From NCBI GenBank assembly GCA_012798135.1, contig JAAZNU010000028.1, forward strand, positions 21,675 to 85,674: 64,000 nt of DNA, written 5' to 3'. Shown piece after piece: positions 19,281 to 26,886 of this stretch. A program made the translations under genes and the position numbers. The notes beneath the pieces were generated by a model that saw nothing but the letters and a program-made list of their open reading frames with translations, ran no database searches and had not been told where the DNA came from. Source of the DNA: Veillonellaceae bacterium (GTDB lineage: Bacteria > Bacillota_C > Negativicutes > UBA1444). Each line of letters starts with the position of its first letter. Position 1 is the first letter of the stretch.

Positions 19281-19344
19281 CCTTCGTGGGAGATATGCGA
19301 TATGATGATAATGCGGAACGAGACAGGTTAAGGAGTTTGGTGCC

Positions 19345-20328
19345 GTGCTTGACGCCTATTATCGCGAAATCCGTTATTTGCGGCTTTCCGTCACGGATCG
19401 CTGCAATTACCGCTGCGCCTATTGCATGCCGCCGGAGGGCGTGAATTGGTTGGAACCGTCGGCGATCCTTACGGACGAAGAAATCATTCGCGTTTTGTCC
19501 GTTCTGGGCCGCGAGGGTGTGTCCAAAGTTCGCCTGACCGGCGGCGAACCATTAATTCGACCGGGTTTTGTGGAACTGGTGCGAAAAATCCGAGGGTTGG
19601 ATTCGATTGAGGATTTGTCAATGACCACCAATGGCAGCCTGCTGGCCCGCTACGCCGGGGAGTTGAAGACAGCTGGGCTGAACCGCGTGAACATCAGTCT
19701 GGATACCGTCGACCCGGAACGCTTTCGCACGCTGACCAGCGGCGGCGATGTCCGGGATGTGTTGGCCGGAATCGAGGCGGCCATCCGGGTAGGCTTATCG
19801 CCGGTCAAGATCAATGTGGTTTTGACGGCGGCGGTCGATGAAGCGGATCTGTCCTTTTTTCAGAAGTTGGTGCGCGAACAGCCGGTTGCGGTGCGGTTCA
19901 TCGAATATATGCCTTCCCGGCGTTGTCGGGTGGAAGCGGGTATGACCATGACTTCCGTGACGGAATATCTCGCCAGGCTGGCTGCCGGGAAACTGGCGCC
20001 GCTTCCCCAGGGTCCTTACGGTTGTGGCCCCGCCCACTATCTGCAGGGAGAAACCGATCGGGGCTCGTACGGGTTCATCGAACCGATTTCGAATTGTTTC
20101 TGCGATCGCTGCAACCGATTACGACTGACGGCGGACGGACGGTTGCGACCGTGTCTGTTGTCGGACGCCGAGATCGATTTGCAGTCGGCGTTGCGTTCGC
20201 AGACCAGCGAGGAGGAGATTGTCGGACTGTATCGGCAGGCGGTCCGCAGCAAACCGTCGTCGCACCATCTGGCCGATTCCGGAACCGGGGCATTCGTGAA
20301 CCGGGGCATGTCCCAGATCGGCGGCTGA
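19345..20328 (+). CDS. moaA: GTP 3',8-cyclase MoaA
   Basis: A 327-residue radical SAM enzyme performing the first step of molybdopterin synthesis (GTP to 3',8-cyclo-7,8-dihydro-GTP). The SAM cluster motif CNYRCAYC sits near the N terminus and the second cluster CFCDRCNRLR...RPCLLS near the C terminus. The protein lacks a visible terminal GG: the last residues read SQIGG followed by the stop, which is the functional GG tail. GTG 19345 has AAGGAG about ten bases upstream. It leads a five-gene molybdopterin cluster. Confidence 0.96.
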   Translation: MLDAYYREIRYLRLSVTDRCNYRCAYCMPPEGVNWLEPSAILTDEEIIRVLSVLGREGVSKVRLTGGEPLIRPGFVELVRKIRGLDSIEDLSMTTNGSLLARYAGELKTAGLNRVNISLDTVDPERFRTLTSGGDVRDVLAGIEAAIRVGLSPVKINVVLTAAVDEADLSFFQKLVREQPVAVRFIEYMPSRRCRVEAGMTMTSVTEYLARLAAGKLAPLPQGPYGCGPAHYLQGETDRGSYGFIEPISNCFCDRCNRLRLTADGRLRPCLLSDAEIDLQSALRSQTSEEEIVGLYRQAVRSKPSSHHLADSGTGAFVNRGMSQIGG

Positions 20329-20429
20329 AAAGAATTGGCCCGGCCGGCAGGAATTCCTGTCAGCGCAGCGAATTAGTAGCAATCACGATAAAAACGCCAT
20401 TAGGCGTATGACAGGAGATATTTGCAGTA

Positions 20430-20666
20430 ATGGTCGTTGAAGTTCGTTTTTTTGCCTCGCTGCGGCGATATACCCCGGCTGATCCCAGCGGGATCATTTC
20501 CGTGGATGTGCCGGATGTTCTCACCGTGGAGGAGTTGCTTCAGCAACTGGAAGTCGATCCGGTCCACGTGAAGGGTATTTTGCGGAACGGCAAAGGAAGC
20601 AGACTGGATGACCATTTGGCGGATGGCGACCGCCTGGAACTGTTCCCAGACAATGGTGTGCGTTGA
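20430..20666 (+). CDS. MoaD/ThiS-like ubiquitin-fold protein lacking the C-terminal GG
   Basis: A 78-residue beta-grasp protein whose N terminus ([13 protein letters not shown]) and overall size fit MoaD/ThiS. In working sulfur carriers the chain ends in a diglycine that is converted to a thiocarboxylate; here it ends ELFPDNGVR, with no GG. It is therefore either a non-canonical carrier needing another route, or a regulatory paralogue. An AGGAGA site lies about eleven bases before ATG. About 100 bp of intergenic sequence separates it from moaA, whereas it overlaps moaC by one base (TGATG). Confidence 0.75.
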   Translation: MVVEVRFFASLRRYTPADPSGIISVDVPDVLTVEELLQQLEVDPVHVKGILRNGKGSRLDDHLADGDRLELFPDNGVR

Positions 20667-21193
20667 TGGCGGATGAACTGACCCATTTCAACGTCGACGG
20701 TCGGGCCCGGATGGTGGACGTCACGGACAAGGCGGAATCGGAACGGATTGCGACAGGCGGCGGCCGGATTCTGATGTCGCCGGCAACTTTGGCACGCATC
20801 GAGGCTGGAACCATCGGCAAGGGCGATGTGCTGGCGGTGGCCCAGGTGGCCGGCATCATGGCCGCCAAAAAGACCTGGGAACTGATCCCGATGTGCCATC
20901 CATTGCTGCTCAGCGGCATCGACATTTCTTTTGCAATCGACCGCGAGGCCGTTGCAGTGGAAATTCGGGCCAACGTCAAAACGACCGGTCGGACGGGCGT
21001 GGAGATGGAAGCGCTGTCGGCGGTGGCCGGCGCCGCGTTGACGATTTACGACATGTGCAAGGCAATCGATCGGGGGATGGTTGTCGATAACATCCGGCTG
21101 ATCCGGAAATCCGGCGGACGAAGCGGCGTGTTTGAACGGGAGGAAGCAGGACATGCAGGGAAGGATTGTGGCGGTCTGCACGAGCAAGAGTAA
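20666..21193 (+). CDS. moaC: Cyclic pyranopterin monophosphate synthase MoaC
   Basis: A 175-residue MoaC, which converts the MoaA product into cyclic pyranopterin monophosphate. Conserved segments include [26 protein letters not shown] and [16 protein letters not shown] with the catalytic Lys and Asp region [15 protein letters not shown] 20666 overlaps the upstream stop as TGATG. The C terminus extends about 15 residues beyond the usual KSGGRSG end, and this extension overlaps the start of the MOSC gene by 41 bp. Confidence 0.95.
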   Translation: MADELTHFNVDGRARMVDVTDKAESERIATGGGRILMSPATLARIEAGTIGKGDVLAVAQVAGIMAAKKTWELIPMCHPLLLSGIDISFAIDREAVAVEIRANVKTTGRTGVEMEALSAVAGAALTIYDMCKAIDRGMVVDNIRLIRKSGGRSGVFEREEAGHAGKDCGGLHEQE

Positions 21194-21593
21194 AGGCGAG
21201 CGCAAGGTGGATGTCGGGACTGCGCTGCTCATTGAAGGGCTGGGCATGGCAGGTGATGCCCACGCGGGGTTCGCCCACCGCCAGATCAGTCTGCTGTCGG
21301 TGACTAGCATTGAAAAGATGAAACAGAAGTGCGGCGAACTGGCACCGGGAGATTTTGCCGAAAACCTGACGGTGTCAGGGCTGGACCTGCCGGCGTTGCC
21401 GGTGGGAACCGTTTTGCGGGTGGGGGAGGTTGTCCTGAAGGTTAGCCAGATCGGCAAGGAGTGCCACCAGGGTTGTGCGGTCATGCAAGCGGTTGGCGAT
21501 TGCGTGATGCCACGGGAAGGTATTTTCGCCACGGTGGAAAAGGGCGGCCGGGTGTCCAACGGCGATGCGATCGAGATTATTGCCCATGTTTAG
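21153..21593 (+). CDS. MOSC domain protein
   Basis: A 146-residue stand-alone MOSC domain, the sulfur-carrier or molybdenum-cofactor-handling fold found at the end of Moco sulfurases. The conserved cysteine lies in [12 protein letters not shown] and the core reads [20 protein letters not shown] 21153 is supported by GGGAGG about eleven bases upstream, inside the moaC tail. Placement between moaC and mog suggests a role in finishing or delivering molybdopterin; the exact reaction is not known. Confidence 0.88.
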   Translation: MQGRIVAVCTSKSKGERKVDVGTALLIEGLGMAGDAHAGFAHRQISLLSVTSIEKMKQKCGELAPGDFAENLTVSGLDLPALPVGTVLRVGEVVLKVSQIGKECHQGCAVMQAVGDCVMPREGIFATVEKGGRVSNGDAIEIIAHV

Positions 21594-22074
21594 CATCGGG
21601 ATCATTACCGCCAGCGACAAGGGTTCGCGCGGCGAACGCGAGGACACCAGCGGCCGTTTGATTGCCACGATGCTGCAGGAATTAGGCGAAATAAAGAGCT
21701 ATAAGGTTTTGGCCGACGATATCGACCTGATTAGGCGTGAAATGATCCGCATGGCGGACGAACTGGGGCTGGACCTGGTGCTGACGACCGGCGGGACGGG
21801 GCTGGGGCCGCGGGATGTCACACCGGAAGCGACGCTGGCGGTGGTGGACCGGCAGGTGCCGGGGATTGCCGAAGCCATGCGCGCCAAATCCATGGAGATC
21901 ACCTCCCGGGCGATGCTGTCGCGGGCGGTGGCCGGCATGCGGGGCAAGACGCTGATCATCAATCTTCCCGGCAGCCCCAAGGGCGTCAGGGAGTGCCTGG
22001 AAGTGATCCTGCCGGCGTTGGAACATGGCCTGGCGATCATGAAGGGCGAAGCTGCGGAGTGCGCACGGCATTAG
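21586..22074 (+). CDS. mog: Molybdenum cofactor adenylyltransferase, MogA/MoaB family
   Basis: A 162-residue MogA/MoaB-fold protein that activates molybdopterin with AMP before metal insertion. TTGGTGLGPRDVTPEAT and NLPGSPKGVRECLEVILPAL are signature stretches. ATG 21586 lies inside the MOSC stop region (8-bp overlap), so translation is likely coupled. It closes the molybdopterin cluster. The next transcription unit's TTGACA begins three bases after its stop. Confidence 0.92.
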   Translation: MFSIGIITASDKGSRGEREDTSGRLIATMLQELGEIKSYKVLADDIDLIRREMIRMADELGLDLVLTTGGTGLGPRDVTPEATLAVVDRQVPGIAEAMRAKSMEITSRAMLSRAVAGMRGKTLIINLPGSPKGVRECLEVILPALEHGLAIMKGEAAECARH

Positions 22075-22076
22075 TG

Positions 22077-22105
22077 TTGACAAACCTCTGGAGTTCTGAT
22101 AGATT
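22077..22105 (+). promoter_or_regulatory. Promoter of T-box-aroF-tyrA
   Basis: TTGACA (22077-22082) and TAGATT (22100-22105) with a 17-bp spacer, positioned just ahead of the T-box leader. Confidence 0.7.
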
Positions 22106-22117
22106 TAGGATAACTTC

Positions 22118-22390
22118 ATCATCTCAAATGCGATGCGCGGGAGAAGTACGCGGGAGAAGTTCTTCAGAGAGCCGGGGGTTGGTGTGACCCGGTGAACGGA
22201 CCGGCCGAAATACACCTGCAAGCAGCAGGCCGAAAAGCGATGAGTAGGCTGAGCCGGAATGCCTCCGTTATCAAGGGCTTAGAGTATCGGACCGTGTCCC
22301 GTACTTGAAGGAGAGCGGCTTGCATGGCAAGCAGGGTGGTACCGCGGTGATTGATTCCCGCCCCTGATTCAGGGGCGGGATTTTCTATTA
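22118..22390 (+). ncRNA. T-box leader, tyrosine specifier (UAC)
   Basis: A T-box riboswitch. Stem I begins with GCGATGCGCGGGAGAAGTA and AGAGAG; the distal loop motif GGTGTGA follows. The likely specifier codon is TAC at 22211-22213, placed in GAAATACACC where the codon precedes ACC. The T-box sequence AGGGTGGTACCGCGG is at 22333-22347, immediately followed by the terminator arm CCCGCCCCTG (22357-22366) pairing with CAGGGGCGGG (22370-22379) and a T-rich tail. Uncharged tRNA-Tyr should favour the antiterminator and raise aroF-tyrA expression. UAC agrees with tyrosine being the end product. Confidence 0.92.
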
Positions 22391-22562
22391 TTTTCCCGCC
22401 GGCCGCCGGACGCGGCGGGTAGACGGCGGGAAAGACCGCAGCAAGACAGGATGGTGAAAGGGCACAACGTAGAAAAGCAGAGGAAAAGTAAAGACGAAAC
22501 AGGCAGTTTCGACCGGGAACCGGGAGCAAAGTAGAAATGAAGCATGAAGGAGAGAAAAAAAC

Positions 22563-23579
22563 ATGATTATTGTAATGAACGCGGGGGCCAAACAGTCCGA
22601 CATCGACCGGGTCGTCGCCAAAGTCACGGAGCGCGGCCTGAAGGTGCATCTGTCGGAAGGCCGGTTCGTCACCATCATCGGTGTGGTCGGCGACAAGAAG
22701 TTGTTGCAGGATGTACCGCTGGAGGCCATGCCGTGCGTGGATAAAATCGTAGCGATCACTTCCGGCTACAAATTGGCCAGCCGCCAGTTCAAACCGGAAA
22801 ACACAGTGATCGATGTGGGGGGCACATTGATCGGCGGCAACCGGCTGGTGGTGATGGCGGGGCCGTGCGCGGTGGAAAGCAGGGAACAGCTGCTGGAATC
22901 GGCTCAAATCGTCAAGGCGGCCGGGGCCGACTTTTTGCGCGGCGGCGCCTACAAGCCGCGGACATCGCCTTACTCGTTCCAGGGGTTGGAGGAACAGGGC
23001 CTGAAGTTTTTGGCCGAAGCCAGGGAAGCAACCGGATTGAAAATCGTGACGGAAGTGGTCGATCCGATTTCCGTGCCGGTTGTCTGCGAGTATGCCGACG
23101 TGTTGCAGATCGGCGCCCGTAACATGCAAAACTTCCAACTGCTGAAGACGGTCGGCAGGGCCGGCAAGCCGGTCCTGTTGAAACGGGGGATCGCCGCGAC
23201 AATCGACGAATGGCTGAACGCGGCGGAATACATCATGAACGAGGGAAACTACCAGGTGATCTTGTGCGAACGGGGAATCCGGACTTTCGAGACAGCCACC
23301 CGCAATACGCTGGACCTCAGCGCGGTTGCCGTCATCAAGAATACTTGCCATTTGCCCATCATTGTCGATCCCAGCCATGGCACCGGACACTGGAAACTGG
23401 TCCGGCCGATGGCGCGGGCGGCGGTGGCGGCCGGGGCCGATGGCTTGATGATCGAAGTGCATCCCCGGCCGGACGAGGCGATGTCGGACGGAATGCAATC
23501 GCTGACGCCAGAGAATTTTGCGTTGCTGATGGATGAAGTGGACCGGATCGCCAAGGTGATGGGGCGTAACCAGGCATGA
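22563..23579 (+). CDS. aroF: 3-deoxy-7-phosphoheptulonate synthase (AroF, FL-domain type)
   Basis: A 338-residue type I-beta DAHP synthase: an N-terminal ~70-residue ferredoxin-like regulatory domain ([11 protein letters not shown]...) followed by the catalytic barrel with [38 protein letters not shown] and PSHGTGHW. It commits phosphoenolpyruvate and erythrose-4-phosphate to aromatic synthesis. The FL domain is normally the site of tyrosine or phenylalanine feedback. GAAGGAGAG precedes the ATG. A 170-nt purine-rich spacer with no feature I can recognise separates it from the T-box terminator; it overlaps tyrA by four bases. Confidence 0.96.
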   Translation: MIIVMNAGAKQSDIDRVVAKVTERGLKVHLSEGRFVTIIGVVGDKKLLQDVPLEAMPCVDKIVAITSGYKLASRQFKPENTVIDVGGTLIGGNRLVVMAGPCAVESREQLLESAQIVKAAGADFLRGGAYKPRTSPYSFQGLEEQGLKFLAEAREATGLKIVTEVVDPISVPVVCEYADVLQIGARNMQNFQLLKTVGRAGKPVLLKRGIAATIDEWLNAAEYIMNEGNYQVILCERGIRTFETATRNTLDLSAVAVIKNTCHLPIIVDPSHGTGHWKLVRPMARAAVAAGADGLMIEVHPRPDEAMSDGMQSLTPENFALLMDEVDRIAKVMGRNQA

Positions 23580-24457
23580 GCACGACGAGGGTTGCGATTC
23601 TGGGGCTGGGACTGATCGGCGGCTCGCTGGGACTGGCCTTCCGGGCTGCGACAACGGAACGGATCCACGTGACGGGGTACGCCCGCCGGCCGGAAACCTT
23701 GGAGCTAGCCTTGACCCTGGGCGTGGTCGACGTGGTGGCGGCAACGCCGGAACAGGCTGTCGCCGAAGCGGATTTTGTTTTTCTGTGTACGCCGGTGCTG
23801 CAAATGTTGCCGGTGGCGCAGCGAGCCCTGCCGCACATGAAACCGGGGGCGGTGCTGACCGATGCGGGCAGCACCAAACGCTGGTTTGCCGAGGCCATCC
23901 GTCCCCTGTTGCCGGTAGGGATTCGCTATATTGGCGGTCATCCGATGGCTGGACGGGAAAAAAGCGGCCTGGTAGCGGCGGCGCCGGACTTGTTTCGCGA
24001 CCGTTGGTATCTGCTAACCCCGGCGCCGGATACACCGCCGGCGGAAGTGTCCCGGCTGCAGCGATTGGTGGAACTGACCGGCGCGATGACGACGGTGCTT
24101 GACGAAAACGACCATGACCGGATCACGGCGGTGATCAGCCACGTGCCGCATTTGGCGGCGGCGGCCCTGGTACACTTGCTGAAAAAAGAACAGAACCCGG
24201 CCGAAACGGCCCGGTTCATCGGTGGTGGCTTTCGTGACACGACTCGGATTGCTTCCTCGGATGCCGACATGTGGGCGGACATCTGCATGACGAATGCCGC
24301 TAATATTGCCGCCAGTCTGGATGAGTTGGCGGGAGTGCTGAACGAGGCGGCCCGGTTGGTTCGCGCCGGCGACCGCAACGGGATTCATGCCTATTTCAGC
24401 GCGGCGAAAAACTTGCGCAATTCCTTACTGCTGCAGGAGCAGGGGGAGCCAAAATAG
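23576..24457 (+). CDS. tyrA: Prephenate dehydrogenase TyrA
   Basis: A 293-residue NAD(P)-dependent enzyme making 4-hydroxyphenylpyruvate for tyrosine. The Rossmann motif [12 protein letters not shown] opens the protein; [10 protein letters not shown] and [14 protein letters not shown] provide catalytic histidines. There is no C-terminal ACT domain, so feedback is more likely through AroF and the T-box. It starts within the aroF stop (ATGA). The stop lies eight bases from the convergent SGNH hydrolase gene. Confidence 0.94.
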   Translation: MSTTRVAILGLGLIGGSLGLAFRAATTERIHVTGYARRPETLELALTLGVVDVVAATPEQAVAEADFVFLCTPVLQMLPVAQRALPHMKPGAVLTDAGSTKRWFAEAIRPLLPVGIRYIGGHPMAGREKSGLVAAAPDLFRDRWYLLTPAPDTPPAEVSRLQRLVELTGAMTTVLDENDHDRITAVISHVPHLAAAALVHLLKKEQNPAETARFIGGGFRDTTRIASSDADMWADICMTNAANIAASLDELAGVLNEAARLVRAGDRNGIHAYFSAAKNLRNSLLLQEQGEPK

Positions 24458-24464
24458 AACCGGT

Positions 24465-25736
24465 TCAGTGGGTAACGCGGTCCCAGTCGGCGTTGATGAT
24501 CGCAGCCATCAACTGCTTGCCGACGATATCGTAGTGCAGACCGTCGATGGCGAGTCGCTCCGGCAGTTCGCCGCGTTCATCGGCAAAATGCGGGTACAGG
24601 TCGATATAATGGGTCTGCCGGCGGATGAAATCGTTAACTATCGCGAGTTCCCGCTGCCAGCCCGGCGAAGTTTCCTGGCCAAAGGCGCGGGCAATGGCGG
24701 CGGGGTTGATGGGCGGCAGCGTCAGCAGAATAGGCCGGATTCCTTGCAGCAGACACTTGTAGCGGATGATGCGCAGATCCCGGATCACGGATTCTGCCGG
24801 CACCCCGGCCCGGATGCTGTTGATGCCGGTCATAATTAGCAGATAGCGTGGCTGGAAGGGCAAGACATCCTCATCAAAGCGGGCGGCGGTGGTTTCGGCT
24901 GTGTCACCGCTGCGGCCCAGATTCAGCGTGGAAAATTTCAGATAGGTTTGATAGTCGTAGGCCCAGTCTGCCGGTGAATAGGATATGGCGCCGCCACCGT
25001 GGGTGATGCTGTCGCCCAGTGTGGCGGCATAGACGGACGGAGTAGGGAATACTTCGTAAACGGCCGCGTCGGACCAGACGCCGACCGGAGCGCCATCAGG
25101 CGTTATCCCGCGGACCCGGTAGTAGTAGCGGCCGGGTTCTCGCCGGGGTTGTTCGTCATAACAGGCAAACCCCTCGGCCTGCGTGCTCCAGATTCGATAT
25201 TGCGACGGTTCGGCGCCGCCCGGATTTTCCGGTGGCAACCGGGTGAGTTCCAGTTCATAGGTCGTGGTTTCCAACAATGGAATCCAGGTATAGACCGGGT
25301 ACAACAACGGGGCGCTACCCCGGGCATTTAAGCGGGATGTGATAAGCGGCTTGAGCGGCTCTTTTTTTTCGGCATTGATCCGGAGCCGGCGCGCGTCGGA
25401 GAAGGTCCCAATTGGATTTCCCCGGATATCCAGCCCGAGCACCCGCCAATAAACGACTGCACCGTCCAGGTCGCGCAGATCGGGATTGTAGCCGTTGGTA
25501 AACACCGCCCGCGAAGCGAACCGCCGATGGGCGGAGGGGCTTGTTCCGTTGGGATTTTCCGGCAAACGGTCCAGAAATTCGATTTCGTAGTAGACGGCAT
25601 TGGGTACGACCGGCCAGGTCAGGATCGGCTGCGGACCGACCGTTGCGCGATCACCCAGGGGTGCCGCCGCGATTGGTTGGACCATCAGGCCGGCAAGCAC
25701 AGTGAGCAACAGAAAAATTCGGATTCCGGGCTTCAT
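24465..25736 (-). CDS. Secreted SGNH/GDSL hydrolase with duplicated N-terminal domains
   Basis: A 423-residue exported protein. ATG 25736 follows GAGGAG by eight bases and yields a signal peptide (KPGIRIFLLLTVLAGLMVQ). Two ~90-residue modules share W-P...YE-E...PENP-G--PS and a YYRVRG/YWRVLG strand, resembling fibronectin-type III-like domains. The C-terminal ~210 residues are an SGNH hydrolase: Ser in LGDSITHGG, Gly/Asn in MTGINSIRAG, and Asp/His in DGLHYDIVGK. It likely removes acyl groups from an extracellular carbohydrate or lipid; the substrate is unknown. Confidence 0.87.
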   Translation of the reverse strand: MKPGIRIFLLLTVLAGLMVQPIAAAPLGDRATVGPQPILTWPVVPNAVYYEIEFLDRLPENPNGTSPSAHRRFASRAVFTNGYNPDLRDLDGAVVYWRVLGLDIRGNPIGTFSDARRLRINAEKKEPLKPLITSRLNARGSAPLLYPVYTWIPLLETTTYELELTRLPPENPGGAEPSQYRIWSTQAEGFACYDEQPRREPGRYYYRVRGITPDGAPVGVWSDAAVYEVFPTPSVYAATLGDSITHGGGAISYSPADWAYDYQTYLKFSTLNLGRSGDTAETTAARFDEDVLPFQPRYLLIMTGINSIRAGVPAESVIRDLRIIRYKCLLQGIRPILLTLPPINPAAIARAFGQETSPGWQRELAIVNDFIRRQTHYIDLYPHFADERGELPERLAIDGLHYDIVGKQLMAAIINADWDRVTH

Positions 25737-25864
25737 ATGATTCACTCCTCATGAACATTATAAAGCCTGTGTCAAACAAGAAAAGTCGGAGAGTTGACCA
25801 AAAAGGGCATTCGCAGGCAAACAGCGAATGTTTAAATATCAGGAAACCGAGGAGGTCGAAACGG

Positions 25865-26773
25865 ATGAACAGGAAAGTCCGGGAGAGACTGGTAGTGCTC
25901 GTGACACTGTCGATCCTGACGATTCCGGGGATCGGGCAGGCGGATCGCGGGTCGATGCCATGGGGCTTTGAGGACAACCTGCCACCTGAAATCTACGAAC
26001 CGGCCCAGAACGCCGTGATCGCGTGGAACGGTCGGGAAGAGATCTTGGTGCTGACGACCGACTTGAGCGCATCGCGGCCGACAAAAATCCTGGAGGTCTT
26101 GCCGTTGCCGTCGGAGCCGGTGGTGACAAAAGGGGACGGGGCTCTGTTCGCCAAATTCAACAATTTGATCCTTAGCGAGTTGCGCACCAACTGGTATTCC
26201 GGCAAAGGGCCGGACGGGTCCCGCGAGGGGGCGACTTCAGCGGCGGAAGTGACATTCCATGAGAAGATTGGCGCCCACGACATCAGCGTGGTCCACGTGC
26301 TGGACAGTGGATACTTTGCCGAATGGATTGCCAATTTTTTGAAAAAGAACGGCGCCGGGCCGCAAAAGATTTCGCCGGTGCTGCTGGCGACAATCGAGCA
26401 ATACCTGCTGGATGGGCATCACTGGTTTGTATTCGATGTCGTCGAACTCGGCCGCCAGACGAAGACCAATGACGCAATCCAGTATCGTTTCGCAACGGAC
26501 AAATTCTACTATCCGCTGCGGATTTCCAATACCGACTCCGGTAATACCAATATACAACTGGTTGCGGTGACGGAAAACGGATTGTCTCATTATTTCGCCC
26601 TGCCGCAGGAAAAAATCCGTCAGCGGCATCGCCCACTGCGGTTCGCAAGGGGCCGGATCCTGGAACTGAACGAAGAGATGGCCGGGATGTTCAGCGGACC
26701 GGAAATCAGTGCCCAGACGCTGCGGATCCAGGGAAACCTGAAAGAATTCGATTTGGATGTGCTGGCGCGTTGA
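25865..26773 (+). CDS. Secreted protein of unknown function, DUF2330-like
   Basis: ATG 25865 is selected because AGGAGG is nine bases upstream and the product then begins with a signal peptide ending at GQA-DRG; the in-frame start at 25751 is in a leader-like region. The 302-residue mature region opens with EPAQNAVIAWNGREEILVL and VLPLPSEPVV, which resembles DUF2330 proteins. The rest has no motif I recognise, and no membrane anchor or LPxTG. It is divergent from the SGNH gene and ends at a strong hairpin. No function is assigned. Confidence 0.65.
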   Translation: MNRKVRERLVVLVTLSILTIPGIGQADRGSMPWGFEDNLPPEIYEPAQNAVIAWNGREEILVLTTDLSASRPTKILEVLPLPSEPVVTKGDGALFAKFNNLILSELRTNWYSGKGPDGSREGATSAAEVTFHEKIGAHDISVVHVLDSGYFAEWIANFLKKNGAGPQKISPVLLATIEQYLLDGHHWFVFDVVELGRQTKTNDAIQYRFATDKFYYPLRISNTDSGNTNIQLVAVTENGLSHYFALPQEKIRQRHRPLRFARGRILELNEEMAGMFSGPEISAQTLRIQGNLKEFDLDVLAR

Positions 26774-26815
26774 GAGTAAGGTCAAGTGACGGCTGAATGA
26801 TTTTTCGCCGGGAAC

Positions 26816-26868
26816 AATAGAGGGGATTCGGTCGACTGGAGAACAGCCGACCGAATCCCCTCTATTTT
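26816..26868. terminator. Strong bidirectional hairpin between convergent genes
   Basis: A perfect 19-bp inverted repeat (26816-26834 and 26848-26866) with a 13-nt loop lies between the DUF2330-like gene and the convergent P-type ATPase. The downstream T-run is only four bases. Confidence 0.8.
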
Positions 26869-26886
26869 CAGGCTATGCGAGGGAGG

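Noticed and set aside
22164..24035. 623-residue minus-strand ORF opposite aroF/tyrA
   Set aside because: It is antisense to the T-box, aroF and tyrA, and is low-complexity Arg/Pro/His-rich as expected for the shadow of GC-rich genes.
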